Shown: one piece after another, positions 1-9,766 of the stretch | How positions within the stretch are numbered: the first letter of the stretch is position 1 | How the letters are laid out: each line of letters opens with the position of its first letter | DNA from: Acidobacteriota bacterium | GTDB lineage: Bacteria > Acidobacteriota > Terriglobia > Bryobacterales > Bryobacteraceae | Length of the DNA stretch: 64,000 nucleotides | Reading direction: 5' to 3' | Assembly: GCA_017307505.1 (NCBI GenBank) | Contig: JAFKEE010000028.1 | Span: forward strand, 154,661 to 218,660 | Position numbers and translations under genes: made by a program | The notes under the pieces: model-generated | Seen by the model: only the letters and a program-made list of their open reading frames with translations | What the model was told of the DNA's origin: nothing | Databases searched by the model: none

Positions 1-436
1 TCATGCGCAGGAAGAGCCACTGGTTCCAGCGGTAGTATTCCGGCTCGCACGTGGAGACTTCGCGATCCCAGTCATAAGCGAAGCCCATGCGCAGGAGCTG
101 CTTCTTCATGTGCGCGATGTTGGAGTGGGTCCACTCGCTGGGGTGGCGGTTGTTCTTGATGGCCGCGTTTTCGGCGGGCAGGCCGAAGGCGTCCCAACCC
201 ATGGGGTGAAGCACGTCGAAGCCGCGCATCCACTGATAGCGAGCGAGCGTGTCTCCAATCGAGTAGTTCCGCACATGGCCCATGTGGAGACGGCCGCTGG
301 GGTAGGGCAGCATCTCGAGGACGTAGTAGCGGGGCTTGCTGCCGTCATTGACGGCTTTGTAGAGCTCAGGGTCGGCGGACCAGCGCTGGCTCCAATTCAG
401 CTCGATTTCCTGGTGGTTGTACGGCTTTTCCGGCAT
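1..436 (-). CDS. leuS: Leucyl-tRNA synthetase, N-terminal part (runs off the left edge)
   Basis: Cytoplasmic class I aminoacyl-tRNA synthetase that charges tRNA-Leu. Only the first 145 codons are inside the window; the rest lies beyond base 1. The class I signature HMGH is at residues 51-54, inside [11 protein letters not shown], and is followed by [14 protein letters not shown] and [17 protein letters not shown], which are typical of the bacterial LeuRS catalytic domain. The ATG at 434-436 gives MPEKPYN and lies inside the last 13 codons of nfo, so the two minus-strand genes overlap by 40 bases and are probably co-transcribed. Identification is secure; only the full length is unknown. Confidence 0.95.
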   Translation of the reverse strand, partial: MPEKPYNHQEIELNWSQRWSADPELYKAVNDGSKPRYYVLEMLPYPSGRLHMGHVRNYSIGDTLARYQWMRGFDVLHPMGWDAFGLPAENAAIKNNRHPSEWTHSNIAHMKKQLLRMGFAYDWDREVSTCEPEYYRWNQWLFLRM

Positions 437-1275
437 AGTGATTTCAGTGCGTCCACATTGCGTTGGTCGTCGCCCGGCTGGTCGATGGGGGTCTCCAGCA
501 CAAACGCCTTATCCCGCAGTTTCGGATGGTTCAGAATCCTGCGAAAACCTTCCAACCCGATGTGACCTTCTCCTATGTTCGCATGCCGGTCCAGTTTCGA
601 GGCGAACGCCCCTTTGGAATCGTTGGTATGAATGACGGGAATGTGTTCCAGGCCGAGGATGAGTTCAGCTTCCTTGACGGTCTGCTCGAGGCCCTTCTCC
701 GTGGAAACGTCGAAGCCCGAAACGTACAGATGGCACGTGTCCAGGCAGTAGCCGATGGGATAAGGGACGTTCTCCATGGACAGGTCCCGGATGGCCTTGA
801 GGTCCTCGAAAGTGCGGCCGATGGTGGAGCCGGCGCCCGCCGTATTCTCCAGCAGCAGCGTGAGGTTCTTCGGCTTGAGCCCCTCGGAAGCCCTTTCAAG
901 TGAGCGCGCCAGGGTTTCGATGCCCTGTTCGAGGGTATGATCTTTGGAACTGCCGGGGTGAATGACAAGGTACTCGGCGCCAATGGCAATCGCGCGTTCC
1001 AGTTCACCACGAAAGCCGGCGACGGATTTCTCGCGAATGGCGGAGTCCGCGGCTGCCATGTTGATGAGGTAACTGTCGTGGATCACCAACGGAGTGAGAT
1101 CGTTGGCGGCCCGAAACTCCTTCATCTCCTTCGTCTGCTCCTCAGACGGCATGGAGGCACGCCACATCCGCGGGCTGGCGGAGAAGATCTGCAGGCAGTT
1201 GGCGCCCAATTCCTGAGCTTTCCTGGCCGCGTTGACCAGCGCGCCCGATGTGGAGCAATGGATCCCGATTCGCAT
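397..1275 (-). CDS. nfo: Deoxyribonuclease IV (AP endonuclease, Nfo family)
   Basis: Base-excision repair enzyme that cuts 5' of abasic sites using a trinuclear zinc centre. The 292-residue protein starts [13 protein letters not shown]. It shows the family metal ligands in order: His in VIHPGS, Glu in LLLENTAG, Asp/His in CLDTCHLY, His in VIHTND, Asp-x-His in [11 protein letters not shown], and Glu near the C-terminus in VLETP. Length fits the family, apart from a short basic Ser/Thr tail that overlaps the start of leuS. A purine-rich GGAGGA abuts the ATG, so the ribosome-binding spacing is unusually short. The start could be questioned for that reason, but MRIGIH is the usual N-terminus. Confidence 0.94.
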   Translation of the reverse strand: MRIGIHCSTSGALVNAARKAQELGANCLQIFSASPRMWRASMPSEEQTKEMKEFRAANDLTPLVIHDSYLINMAAADSAIREKSVAGFRGELERAIAIGAEYLVIHPGSSKDHTLEQGIETLARSLERASEGLKPKNLTLLLENTAGAGSTIGRTFEDLKAIRDLSMENVPYPIGYCLDTCHLYVSGFDVSTEKGLEQTVKEAELILGLEHIPVIHTNDSKGAFASKLDRHANIGEGHIGLEGFRRILNHPKLRDKAFVLETPIDQPGDDQRNVDALKSLCRKSRTTTRKSS

Positions 1276-1491
1276 TCCTCCGAGTTTACCCTGACCGATC
1301 GGATGGCTTTGTAACAGGGGAAGGCAGGGCGATAGCCCGGTTTGGCCAGTCCAAGGATGGTTATCGTTTGCATGAAGAATTTGTAACCCTTGGATAGGTC
1401 TGAATCGTCTAATCCAGTAGGGGACTTCTAGGCGAGGAAAATCCCTTGGCGCCGTACCTAATTCAGGTATTAACCGATTGGAATCTGCAAA

Positions 1492-3294
1492 ATGCGGAGA
1501 ACGTGGAGTGTTCCCCTACTGGGGTTGTTTGTCATTGGCCTGATCTGGGGACAATCCCGATGGGGTGACATCCGATCCCTGTTCCGGCGCGACGTTGGCA
1601 CCCACTATTCCATCCCCACCTACCGAAGTCTTGATGAATGGCGGCTGCGCCGGGCTCACCTCAGAACGCAGATCCTGACGGCTGCGGGGCTGCAGCCAAT
1701 GCTGCCCAAATCCCCACTTCATGCGCGACGCTTCGGCGCATTGGATAAAGGCGCCTTTGTCGTTGAGAAGGTTTTGCTGGAAACGATTCCCGGCTATTTC
1801 CTCGCCGGAAATCTCTATCTACCCAAAAATACAGGCGATAATAAAGTGCCGGCGGTACTTGTTCCGCACGGGCATTGGAAGAACGGGCGCATTCATGATG
1901 CCTCGGACTATTCCGTGCCTGCTCTGTGCGCGAACCTGGCCGCGCAGGGCTACGCCGCGTTTGCCTACGACATGGTGGGCTACAACGACACGCGGCAGAC
2001 CTCGCACACTTTCGGCAAATCGGAGCAGGAAGAGCAGTGGGGCTTTAGTCCGCTTGGCCTGCAGCTTTGGAACTCGATCCGGTCGCTGGATTTCCTGGAA
2101 TCCCTGGATGTCGTAGACGGCAAGCGCATCGCCGTGACCGGCGCGTCCGGCGGAGCCACCCAGTCGCTGCTGGTGGCGGCGGTGGACGATCGTCTGCAGG
2201 CTTCCATTCCCGTCTGCATGGTGTCGGCGACGTTCCAGGGCGACTGCACCTGCGAGGAGGCGCCCGGGCTGCGCTTGGGCACCAACAACATGGAGATCGC
2301 GGCGCTGATGGCGCCGAAGCCGATGCTGCTGCTCTCCTCCAAGAAGGACTGGACGAAGCGCACACCCGAGGAAGAGTATCCAGCCATCCAGTCGATTTAC
2401 CGGCTCTATGGGAATCCTGATGCGGTGTCGTCCATTCAGATCGATTCGGGCCACAACTACAACCGCAAGAGCAGGGAAGAGGCTTACCGCTTCCTGTTCA
2501 ACGTGCTCAAGCCCGACATTCCGTTCTCGGCGGCGCGGGAGAGTGTGCAGGTCAAGTTCAAACCTGAAGATCTGCTCGTCGGAGAACTGCCGGCGGATCT
2601 TCATCCGCTATCACAGGACGAAGTCTTCGCCAGTTGGCGCGAATTGTCGCGTCAACGGGTGAAGGCGCTTTCGGATCAGGATGCGCGGCGGCTGCTTGCA
2701 TCGACGGTTGGGGCTACCTGGCCCCGGCGCGTGGAGGCGATCCCGGCGGGGCAGTTGGTTCTGCTGGAGCGGGCCGGTTCCGGGGAACGCGTGCCGGCGC
2801 GCTGGGCTCCGGGTCGGGTGCCGGAAGCGGCTTTGCTCATCGATCCAGGCGGATCGGAGGCGGCGCGGCGTAGCCGTTCCGCGTCGCATTTCGTGGCGCG
2901 GGGCGCTTCGATTCTGACTGTGGACGTGTATCAGACGGGCAGCGCGACGACACCGGGTGTCAGTTGCGGCCGGACGTGCCTGACCTTCCAGCGCAGCGAC
3001 GATGCGAACCGGGTATCGGACATTCTGACGGCGCTGTCTTATCTGAACTCGACGCGTCCGACGCGCATCACGATGTCGTGCAACGGCAAAGCGGGGTCGT
3101 GGTGTGTCGTGGCGGCGGCGGTGACGCCAGCCTCTGTGCCTCTGAGTGTGGATCTGCTGGATCCCGAAATTGCAGCGTTGAATGATCAGCCCGGGCCGTT
3201 GTTCATTCCGGGGTTGGAACGCGCCGGCGGCATGCAGCAGGTGCTGCGCCTGATCCGGCTGAACCACCAGTTACGGATTGAGACGGCCGACTGA
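1492..3294 (+). CDS. Secreted alpha/beta hydrolase, acetyl-xylan-esterase-like
   Basis: A 600-residue exported hydrolase. Residues 1-21 form a hydrophobic signal or anchor (RRTWSVPLLGLFVIGLIWG). The first half is an alpha/beta-hydrolase domain of the acetyl xylan esterase/dienelactone hydrolase type. The nucleophile elbow GASGG has Ser219, the likely acid is Asp286 in SSKKDW, and the catalytic His321 lies in DSGHNYN. The second half (about 370-600) resembles a second, degenerate hydrolase fold without a clear nucleophile elbow. Proteins of this layout are common in Acidobacteria and Planctomycetes, where they sit among polysaccharide-degradation genes. The substrate is not evident. It faces the convergent gene ending at 3296 with one base between the stops. 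Confidence 0.75.
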   Translation: MRRTWSVPLLGLFVIGLIWGQSRWGDIRSLFRRDVGTHYSIPTYRSLDEWRLRRAHLRTQILTAAGLQPMLPKSPLHARRFGALDKGAFVVEKVLLETIPGYFLAGNLYLPKNTGDNKVPAVLVPHGHWKNGRIHDASDYSVPALCANLAAQGYAAFAYDMVGYNDTRQTSHTFGKSEQEEQWGFSPLGLQLWNSIRSLDFLESLDVVDGKRIAVTGASGGATQSLLVAAVDDRLQASIPVCMVSATFQGDCTCEEAPGLRLGTNNMEIAALMAPKPMLLLSSKKDWTKRTPEEEYPAIQSIYRLYGNPDAVSSIQIDSGHNYNRKSREEAYRFLFNVLKPDIPFSAARESVQVKFKPEDLLVGELPADLHPLSQDEVFASWRELSRQRVKALSDQDARRLLASTVGATWPRRVEAIPAGQLVLLERAGSGERVPARWAPGRVPEAALLIDPGGSEAARRSRSASHFVARGASILTVDVYQTGSATTPGVSCGRTCLTFQRSDDANRVSDILTALSYLNSTRPTRITMSCNGKAGSWCVVAAAVTPASVPLSVDLLDPEIAALNDQPGPLFIPGLERAGGMQQVLRLIRLNHQLRIETAD

Positions 3295-3295
3295 G

Positions 3296-4141
3296 CTACT
3301 GAACGGTGAAGGGCAGGCTGATGCGGGCGTCGCCGTGCTCGGCGGTCAGGACGTAGGGGCCGGGTTTCATGGCGGGGAGTTCCACGTTGGGATCGCCTGT
3401 CACGCTAAACCACTTCTGCTCACTCGACCAGGACCAGACTTCACTGCCGGTCTCATCATAAAGCCGGAGGTATTTCCCGGCGGCCTGCTGTGTGTCCACC
3501 TCCAGGCGTGCCCACGTTTTGTCCTCGTTGAGGGAGAGTCGAATGCCGTTCTCGGGGCCTTTGAGGACGGTGGCGGAGCCGAGGCGCGCGTAGACGAGTT
3601 CGTAATTTGCCGTCGAGGGTCCGCCGGTATTAATACTGCGAGCCACCAACCCCACGCCGTCGATGAAGACTTCCTTGGTGATGCCCACCTGAAAGACCCT
3701 GGGGTACGCGAAGGCAATCCCGTTTGAAAACGCGCCAGCCGCGGTTTTGAGGGACTCCTCCTTGCTGGTGATGACCGCGGCGCCGATGCCGCCGGGTAGG
3801 GAGGTTCCGAACGTCTCTCCAACTTTCCTGGAGAAGTCGTACCAAAGGGCGTCCTCCCCGGTGTCTTCCTTCCACTGCAGGATGCGGTCCGCATCCTTGC
3901 GGAGCCAATACGAGCCGTCTGGCAGACCCTGTAGTTGGAAGTAGGTGTGACCCGCGAACTCACGCGCTTCGCCCACGCGCAGGACGAGCGGCTCAGTCTG
4001 GCGCGTACCGCTGCCGCGATACACCCACTGGTTGCCCGTTTCCAAGGGCAGCCAGTCCGCAGCCATCAGCCCCGGCCCACAGGCCAGCGCGATCAGGAGA
4101 TTAGTGCACCGCCATGATTTCAAAAGCAACGGTTCCCCCAT
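3296..4141 (-). CDS. Secreted protein of unknown function (GNQWVYR family, copy 1)
   Basis: No known function. The protein has a hydrophobic export segment (NLLIALACGPGLMA), then mature sequence beginning AADWLPLETGNQWVYRGSG. That stretch and the following YFQLQGLPDGSYWLRKD region align by eye with the upstream gene at 4101-5099 (YFPLQAGNQWIYR, HFLVRGLPSQPEVLLRKD), so the two are tandem paralogues. The C-terminal 80 residues differ: this copy ends in a short beta-rich domain (about 205-280), while its neighbour ends in a BsuPI-like domain. I chose the ATG at 4141 because the longer start at 4156 adds five residues with no signal character; a TTG further in is possible. It overlaps the neighbour's 3' end by 41 bases, implying translational coupling. 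Confidence 0.7.
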   Translation of the reverse strand: MGEPLLLKSWRCTNLLIALACGPGLMAADWLPLETGNQWVYRGSGTRQTEPLVLRVGEAREFAGHTYFQLQGLPDGSYWLRKDADRILQWKEDTGEDALWYDFSRKVGETFGTSLPGGIGAAVITSKEESLKTAAGAFSNGIAFAYPRVFQVGITKEVFIDGVGLVARSINTGGPSTANYELVYARLGSATVLKGPENGIRLSLNEDKTWARLEVDTQQAAGKYLRLYDETGSEVWSWSSEQKWFSVTGDPNVELPAMKPGPYVLTAEHGDARISLPFTVQ

Positions 4142-5099
4142 ACAACTTGCCGCCATCGGTCGTCAGCCAGACTTCCACCGTATATCGGCCATCGGGCCAG
4201 GGCTGAGCCGTCGAGTTGGTCTGCTCACCCAGCGGCACGCTGACCGCCCAGTTCGCCTCGCCCTTCACCGTTTCGCTGTGCAGCACGGCCACGAATGTCT
4301 TATTAGCCGACCACTGGAAGATCTGCTTGCCGCCTGCGTCGCGAATGACTAAATCGTAGACCTGCCCGGAGGGGAAATTCAAGGTTAACTTGTCTTTCGT
4401 CGTATTCCGTAAGGTCATCCGCACCAGCATCAGCGGCACGGCCTTATTCGGATCCACGGGCGGCATGAGATCGGCGACATAAACGGCCCGGTCGAGCGAC
4501 AGGCCGAAGGCGAGTTCCGGCTCTGAGATGACCGTTCGGCCGCCTAACTTGGCGTAAACCAGGTCGTAGGAGCGGGGGCCGGCAAAGGTCTGCCAGGTCC
4601 GGCGCAATAATCCAACGGAGGGAAGCCAGACATCGGACTCGATGCCGGCGTCGGCGCAGTTGGCGGGCGTATAGCGGACCGACAGAGCGTTGTTGAACTC
4701 ACCCACCGGGCCCTTGTAGGCCGCTTCGCGCGAGGTGATCACGCTGGACTTGTTACAGGAATCGACGCCGGTTTCGGTTTCCACACCCTCCGCGGCGGTG
4801 GTGTCGAGCCAGACCTTATCGGCCTTCGCTTCGGCATCCCAGTACAGAATCCGCCCGCCGTCGTCCTTCCGGAGCAGAACTTCGGGCTGCGAGGGCAGGC
4901 CTCGGACTAGGAAATGTTCCTGGTCCCCGGCTGCCTGCGATTCCACGACCTGCAAGGTGAACGTACCCGCGGCGGAACGGTAAATCCACTGGTTTCCGGC
5001 CTGCAATGGGAAATAGTCGGTTTGTGCGCTGGCAGCCGCGCTGCACAGCAAAATGCCTCCCGCAAGGAGGCTAAGAGTAGAAATTCTTTTCCCAGGCAT
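4101..5099 (-). CDS. Secreted protein with C-terminal BsuPI-like domain (GNQWIYR family, copy 2)
   Basis: A 332-residue exported protein. Residues 1-25 are a classic signal peptide (STLSLLAGGILLCSAAASAQ). The N-terminal part (26-220) is the same domain as the downstream paralogue at 3296-4141. The C-terminal part (about 235-330) has the pattern of the BsuPI intracellular proteinase-inhibitor fold: MLVRMTLRNTTKDKLTLNFP, then VYDLVIRDAGGKQIFQWS, then DGRYTVEVWL. In secreted bacterial proteins this fold is usually a small immunoglobulin-like binding module, so no inhibitor activity is claimed. The start overlaps the end of the aldo/keto reductase gene by 29 bases. The three minus-strand genes 6057-3296 look like one transcription unit. 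Confidence 0.72.
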   Translation of the reverse strand: MPGKRISTLSLLAGGILLCSAAASAQTDYFPLQAGNQWIYRSAAGTFTLQVVESQAAGDQEHFLVRGLPSQPEVLLRKDDGGRILYWDAEAKADKVWLDTTAAEGVETETGVDSCNKSSVITSREAAYKGPVGEFNNALSVRYTPANCADAGIESDVWLPSVGLLRRTWQTFAGPRSYDLVYAKLGGRTVISEPELAFGLSLDRAVYVADLMPPVDPNKAVPLMLVRMTLRNTTKDKLTLNFPSGQVYDLVIRDAGGKQIFQWSANKTFVAVLHSETVKGEANWAVSVPLGEQTNSTAQPWPDGRYTVEVWLTTDGGKLYGGTVAFEIMAVH

Positions 5100-6057
5100 G
5101 GCGTCGTAAGATTTCGAGAACCGGGGCGGGTAAGACCCCCTTCTCTGAGACGGCCATATTCTGTTCTACGTTTCGAATCTTCCTCATTCCAGGGATCACC
5201 GTGGAGACCGCCGGGTGCGAAATACAGAAGCGCAAAGCCGTCTCTGCCAGGGTTTCGTTGAGTCCGGCCGGCTCCAGTGCAGCCCGCAGTAAATTTACTT
5301 TTTCGTACACGAGTTGCTTGTGATTGCCGCGGAAATACCAGGCCCGGAATTCGGCCGGGTCGAACTCGGTTTCCGGGGTAATCGCTCCGGTTAAGGCGCC
5401 TTCATCTAAAGGAACGCGCGCGAGAACACCGATGTTCAATTCCTGGCACAGCGGGTAAAGATTCTTTTCCGGGGTCTGGTCGAAAATGTTGTAGATCACC
5501 TGGACCGTATCGATCAGTCCGGTCCGGCAAGCCTCCAGGGCCGAGTCGGGCTGGTGGTCGTTGATCGAAATCCCCCAGAACCGCACTTTGCCGGCCTTCT
5601 TGAGATCCTCGATCGCCTTCTTCCACTCGTCGCGGCCGATCCACTTCGGATTCCAGACGTGGAACTGCTGCAGGTCGATGGTCTCGACGCCGAGGTTCTT
5701 CAGCGAGGTCTCCGTGCACTTCACCACGTAGTCGTAGGGGAAGACATCATCGAGCCCGATACCGGGCTGCGCCGGCCAGATCCGGTTCTTCGGTGGCACC
5801 TTGGTGGCCACGTAAGGCTTAGCGCCGGTCTCCTTCAAAGTCTGGGCGATGAGCTGTTCACTGTGGCCTTCGTTGTAGGCGAGGGCGGTATCGATGAAGT
5901 TCAGCCCCAGTTCCAAGGCGCGGCGCAGAGCAGCCAGCGCGTCGTCTTCGGCATGGCCCCGCCACTGGTTTCCACCAAGGCCCCAGGCTCCGTAACCAAT
6001 CTCAGAAATCTGCCAACCTGTCCGTCCGAGCGTGCGTCTGTGAATCACGACTCCCAT
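5071..6057 (-). CDS. Aldo/keto reductase
   Basis: NAD(P)H-dependent (beta/alpha)8-barrel oxidoreductase of the AKR superfamily, cytoplasmic. From the start used here the protein is 328 residues: MGVVIHRRTLGRTGWQISEIGYGAWGLGG. The catalytic tetrad is visible: Asp and Tyr in FIDTALAYNEGHSE, Lys in YVATKVPP, His in IDLQQFHVW. Length is normal for the family. An in-frame start up to 26 residues longer exists (6135) but would overlap the divergent gene at 6077, and its sequence is not AKR-like; neither start has a strong ribosome-binding site. Substrate unknown; it heads a minus-strand unit with two secreted proteins. Confidence 0.88.
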   Translation of the reverse strand: MGVVIHRRTLGRTGWQISEIGYGAWGLGGNQWRGHAEDDALAALRRALELGLNFIDTALAYNEGHSEQLIAQTLKETGAKPYVATKVPPKNRIWPAQPGIGLDDVFPYDYVVKCTETSLKNLGVETIDLQQFHVWNPKWIGRDEWKKAIEDLKKAGKVRFWGISINDHQPDSALEACRTGLIDTVQVIYNIFDQTPEKNLYPLCQELNIGVLARVPLDEGALTGAITPETEFDPAEFRAWYFRGNHKQLVYEKVNLLRAALEPAGLNETLAETALRFCISHPAVSTVIPGMRKIRNVEQNMAVSEKGVLPAPVLEILRRHAWEKNFYS

Positions 6058-6076
6058 AATAGAGGAAGGGAGTGCC

Positions 6077-6847
6077 ATGCGCGTCGTACTCACTCTGATT
6101 TTCCTGGCCGCCCTGGCCTGGGCCGATACCTTCAAGCTGTATCTGAAAGAGGGCGGCTACCACTCCGTTACCGAATACAAGGTGCTGGAAGACCGCGTCC
6201 GCTACTACTCAGCCGAACGCGGCGACTGGGAAGAGATCCCGCTCGAACTCGTCGATCTCAAGAAGACCGAGGGTGAACGGAAAGCGCGCGTCGAGGCCGA
6301 GAAGAAGGACGCCGCGATCGAGGACGCCGAGGAAAAGTTCGATCGCGCGCTGAAACGCGAGATCAGCCGCATCCCGGTCGACTCCGGCGTCTACTTCGTG
6401 GAGAACGATAAGGTCGTCGAAGTAAAGACCGCCGAGATGAAGATGCGCGGCGACAAGAAGCGCTCGTTCCTCAAGGCGATGTCCCCCCTGCCCATCATTT
6501 CCAACAAGGCAGTGCTCGAACTGCCCGGCGAGAACTCGGCCGTCTCGGTGCCCGACCCGGCCCAGAACTTCTACTTCCGCATCGCCAACGTCCAGCGGTT
6601 CTCCATTGTGCGCCTCAAGCCGGGCAAGGGAGTCCGCGAAGTGGCGATCTGGACCCGCCAACCGGTCACCAACCTGGTCGCTTTCGAAATGGACCTGGTG
6701 GAGGTGTTCCGCCAGCAGTTGAGCGACGACCTCTACAAAGTCTGGCCGACCAAGCCCCTGACGCCCGGAGAGTACGCTATGGTGCAGTACGCCGAGGGCG
6801 AGGGCGAAATTCAGATCTGGGACTTCCGCGTCCCTGCCAAAAACTAG
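6077..6847 (+). CDS. Secreted protein of unknown function
   Basis: A 256-residue exported protein of no family I can name. Residues 1-17 are a short signal peptide (RVVLTLIFLAALAWA). The mature start, DTFKLYLKEGGYHSVTEYKVLED, resembles the 'keyword-like' repeat motif seen in other acidobacterial secreted proteins, where a Lys/Tyr-rich beta-strand is followed by GDWEEIPLELVD. A charged helical stretch (about 70-105, rich in Glu/Lys/Arg) links to a beta-rich C-terminal half. A good Shine-Dalgarno (GGAAGGGAG) precedes the ATG. The gene is divergent from the aldo/keto reductase with 19 bases between starts. Confidence 0.7.
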   Translation: MRVVLTLIFLAALAWADTFKLYLKEGGYHSVTEYKVLEDRVRYYSAERGDWEEIPLELVDLKKTEGERKARVEAEKKDAAIEDAEEKFDRALKREISRIPVDSGVYFVENDKVVEVKTAEMKMRGDKKRSFLKAMSPLPIISNKAVLELPGENSAVSVPDPAQNFYFRIANVQRFSIVRLKPGKGVREVAIWTRQPVTNLVAFEMDLVEVFRQQLSDDLYKVWPTKPLTPGEYAMVQYAEGEGEIQIWDFRVPAKN

Positions 6848-7001
6848 CTCTCAAACATAGTCAGGCTAGCGGCCATCCGCCGCGTATGCGGGCATGGCCC
6901 GCGCGATCCCGCAAGGCGGAGCCATGGTTCCGTCTGGCGGAGCCGTGCCAGGGAAGAGGCTGGAAAGCTGAAACTTTGGGGCGGGGTTCGACATCTGACA
7001 G

Positions 7002-7075
7002 TTGAACGCTCACGTTTTCATATAAGGATTTGCTCAAGTGTGATAGACTCGCCTTGAGCTCGTACGGTACTCAAC
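7002..7075 (+). promoter_or_regulatory. clpB promoter region with HAIR-like half-sites
   Basis: TTGAAC (7002-7007) and CATATAAG (7019-7026) look like a heat-shock or housekeeping promoter, though spacing is short. Downstream lie three HAIR-type half-sites: CTCAAG (7033-7038), CTTGAGC (7053-7059) and ACTCAAC (7069-7075). The classic HspR operator is CTTGAGT-N7-ACTCAAG; here the second and third elements are separated by nine bases and the last ends one base before the clpB start codon. No Shine-Dalgarno is visible. Binding by HspR is inferred only. Confidence 0.4.
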
Positions 7076-7076
7076 T

Positions 7077-9683
7077 ATGGACCTCAATCGCTACACAGAA
7101 AAGTCGCAGGAAGCCATTCGCGGCGCCCAGACTCTGGCCGCGCGGTTGTCCCACCAACAGGTCGACAATGAGCATCTGCTCGTCGCCCTGCTCGAACAGG
7201 AAAATGGCCTGGCGCCGTCTATCCTGTTGAAAGCAGGCGTGAATCTGGAATCCGCTCATCGCCGCCTGATGGCCGAACTGGACAAGCTGCCCAAGGTGCA
7301 GGTTTCCAGCGGAGGCCAGGGCATGTACCTCACCCAGCGCCTCGCCGCCGTCATCGGTAATGCCGAACAGGAAGCCAAGAAGCTCAAGGACGACTTCGTT
7401 TCGGTGGAGCACATCCTGTTGGCCCTGCAGGCCGGCAATGGCGCCGCGGGGCAGGTGGTGGGCGACCGGACTAAGCTCGAAGCCGCCATCAAGGAGATTC
7501 GCGGCAGCCAGCGCGTGACTTCCCAGAACCCGGAGACCACTTACCAGGCCTTGGAGCAGTATGGCCGCGACCTGACGATCATGGCCTCCCAGGGTAAGCT
7601 GGATCCGGTCATTGGGCGGGACGAAGAGATCCGGCGCGTGGTTCAGGTCCTGTCCCGGCGTACCAAGAACAATCCGGTCCTCATTGGCGAACCCGGCGTC
7701 GGCAAGACCGCCATCGCCGAAGGCCTCGCCCAGCGCATTGTGCGCGGCGACGTGCCGGAAGGTCTCAAGTCCAAGAAGGTGGTCGCCCTCGACATGGGCG
7801 CGCTCATCGCCGGAGCCAAGTTCCGCGGTGAGTTCGAAGAGCGCCTGAAGGCCGTTCTGAAGGAAGTCTCCGCCAGCGAAGGCCAGATCATCCTCTTCAT
7901 CGACGAGCTGCACACCGTGGTCGGGGCGGGGAAGGCCGAAGGCGCGATGGACGCCGGCAACCTGCTGAAGCCTATGCTGGCTCGAGGCGAACTGCACTGC
8001 ATCGGCGCCACGACGCTGGACGAATATCGCAAGTACATCGAGAAGGACGCCGCCCTCGAGCGCCGCTTCCAGCCCGTGGTTGTCGATCAGCCCAGCGTCG
8101 AGGACACAATCTCGATCCTGCGCGGTCTGAAGGAGCGCTACGAGGTGCACCACGGCGTGCGGATCAAGGACTCCGCGCTCGTGGCCGCCGCCACGCTGTC
8201 CAACCGCTACATCACCGACAGGTTCCTGCCCGATAAAGCCATCGACCTGGTGGACGAGGCGGCCGCCCGGCTGAGGACGGAGATCGACTCGATGCCGTCC
8301 GAGCTCGACGAGAAGCTCCGCCGCACCATGCAGATCGAAATCGAAGCGCAGGCCCTGAAGAAGGAGACCGACGAACCTTCCCGGGAGCGGCTGGCCAAGC
8401 TCGAGGAAGAGATATTCTCCCTCAAGGAAGAGACCGACGCGCTGAAGACCCAGTGGACCAGCGAGAAGGACGCCGTTTCCCGGCTCCGCTCGCTGCGTGA
8501 AAAGATCGAGGACACCAAGCGCGAGATCGATATCGCCGAGCGCGCGTACGATCTCAGCAAGGTGGCCGAGCTGAAGTTCGGCACCCTCATCGGCCTAGAA
8601 AAGGCTGTGTTCGAGGAAGAGAAGCGCCTCCACGAGCAGGAGAGCCACAAGCGCCTGCTGAAAGAGGTGGTAGACGAGGAGGACATCGCGCACGTGGTGG
8701 CGCGTTGGACCAGCATCCCGGTCACCAAGCTGTTGGAAGGCGAACTGCACAAGCTGCTGCATCTGGCGAGCCAGCTCCATACCAGAGTGGTGGGGCAGGA
8801 CGAAGCGGTCCAGGTGGTGGCGGAAGCCGTGCAGCGGGCCCGGGCCGGACTCAGCGATCCGAACCGCCCCATCGGCAGCTTCCTCTTCCTGGGACCCACG
8901 GGCGTCGGCAAGACCGAACTGGCCCGCGCCCTGGCCGAGACGCTGTTCGACGACGAAAAAGCCCTGATCCGGCTGGATATGTCGGAGTATCAGGAGAAGC
9001 ACACGGTGGCCCGCCTCATCGGCGCGCCTCCTGGCTATGTAGGCTTCGAAGAAGGTGGCCAATTGACCGAGGCCATCCGGCGCCGCCCCTATGCGGTGGT
9101 GCTGCTGGACGAGATCGAGAAGGCGCACCCGGACGTGTTCAACGTGCTGCTGCAGGTGTTGGACGACGGAAGGTTGACGGACGGCCAGGGCCGTACGGTG
9201 GACTTTCGCAACAGCATCCTCATCATGACGTCGAACCTGGGCAGCGACCGCATCCGGAATTACTCGGGTGAGACCGCCGGCACGGCCTACGAGATGATGA
9301 AGCTCGCCGTGCTCGAGGAACTGCGCAAGTCGTTCCGGCCGGAGTTCCTCAATCGTGTGGATGAGACCGTCGTCTTCCATGCCTTGAGAAGCGAACACAT
9401 CCGGCGCATCGTGGATATACAGTTGGGCCAGGTGAGAAAGAGGCTGGCCGCCCGGCACATCAGTATCGATCTGTCGGACGAAGCCAAGGACCATCTGGTG
9501 CGAGTCGGGTACGAGCCGGATTACGGCGCCCGTCCCCTGAAACGAGCCATCCAGCGTGAGTTGGAAACGCGCCTGGCGCGCGCTCTGCTGGAAGGCAAGA
9601 TCAGGGATGGCCAGCACATCTACGTCTCGGCTCAGAAGGGCGAGCTGGTTTTCGAACAACGAGAGCCCGTCGCCGCGCAGTAA
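7077..9683 (+). CDS. clpB: ATP-dependent chaperone ClpB
   Basis: Hexameric AAA+ disaggregase that works with DnaK to resolubilise aggregated proteins. The 868 residues show the full family layout: an N-terminal Clp repeat domain (1-145), NBD1 with Walker A GEPGVGKT (204-211), a coiled-coil middle domain rich in Glu/Lys (about 405-530) and NBD2 with Walker A GPTGVGKT (about 605-612) and Walker [14 protein letters not shown]. The presence of the middle domain and absence of an IGF loop separate it from ClpA/C. Start ATG at 7077 gives [13 protein letters not shown], the usual N-terminus, although there is no Shine-Dalgarno and an ACTCAAC half-site touches it. lon follows 130 bases downstream. 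Confidence 0.97.
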   Translation: MDLNRYTEKSQEAIRGAQTLAARLSHQQVDNEHLLVALLEQENGLAPSILLKAGVNLESAHRRLMAELDKLPKVQVSSGGQGMYLTQRLAAVIGNAEQEAKKLKDDFVSVEHILLALQAGNGAAGQVVGDRTKLEAAIKEIRGSQRVTSQNPETTYQALEQYGRDLTIMASQGKLDPVIGRDEEIRRVVQVLSRRTKNNPVLIGEPGVGKTAIAEGLAQRIVRGDVPEGLKSKKVVALDMGALIAGAKFRGEFEERLKAVLKEVSASEGQIILFIDELHTVVGAGKAEGAMDAGNLLKPMLARGELHCIGATTLDEYRKYIEKDAALERRFQPVVVDQPSVEDTISILRGLKERYEVHHGVRIKDSALVAAATLSNRYITDRFLPDKAIDLVDEAAARLRTEIDSMPSELDEKLRRTMQIEIEAQALKKETDEPSRERLAKLEEEIFSLKEETDALKTQWTSEKDAVSRLRSLREKIEDTKREIDIAERAYDLSKVAELKFGTLIGLEKAVFEEEKRLHEQESHKRLLKEVVDEEDIAHVVARWTSIPVTKLLEGELHKLLHLASQLHTRVVGQDEAVQVVAEAVQRARAGLSDPNRPIGSFLFLGPTGVGKTELARALAETLFDDEKALIRLDMSEYQEKHTVARLIGAPPGYVGFEEGGQLTEAIRRRPYAVVLLDEIEKAHPDVFNVLLQVLDDGRLTDGQGRTVDFRNSILIMTSNLGSDRIRNYSGETAGTAYEMMKLAVLEELRKSFRPEFLNRVDETVVFHALRSEHIRRIVDIQLGQVRKRLAARHISIDLSDEAKDHLVRVGYEPDYGARPLKRAIQRELETRLARALLEGKIRDGQHIYVSAQKGELVFEQREPVAAQ

Positions 9684-9696
9684 GCGGTAAATTGCA

Positions 9697-9724
9697 TGCC
9701 GGCGCGGAACCCAAACCGCGCCGG
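9697..9724 (+). terminator. Hairpin downstream of clpB
   Basis: Perfect 10-bp inverted repeat GCCGGCGCGG / CCGCGCCGGC around an eight-base loop, 13 bases after the clpB stop. No T-tract follows, so it is either an attenuating hairpin, an mRNA-stabilising structure or a Rho-assisted terminator. Because lon lies just beyond, it may partly uncouple the two genes. Confidence 0.55.
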
Positions 9725-9766
9725 CCGCAATCAAAGAAGCAGCAAAGAGAGTACAGCGACCCAATA

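Noticed and set aside
1276..1491. Promoter or small gene between nfo and the hydrolase
   Set aside because: TTGGAT and TCTAAT around 1391-1414 are too close together; no convincing box pair.
6915..6947. Two copies of GGCGGAGCC(A/G)TG, 21 bases apart, before clpB
   Set aside because: Too short and in GC-rich sequence; no function can be argued.
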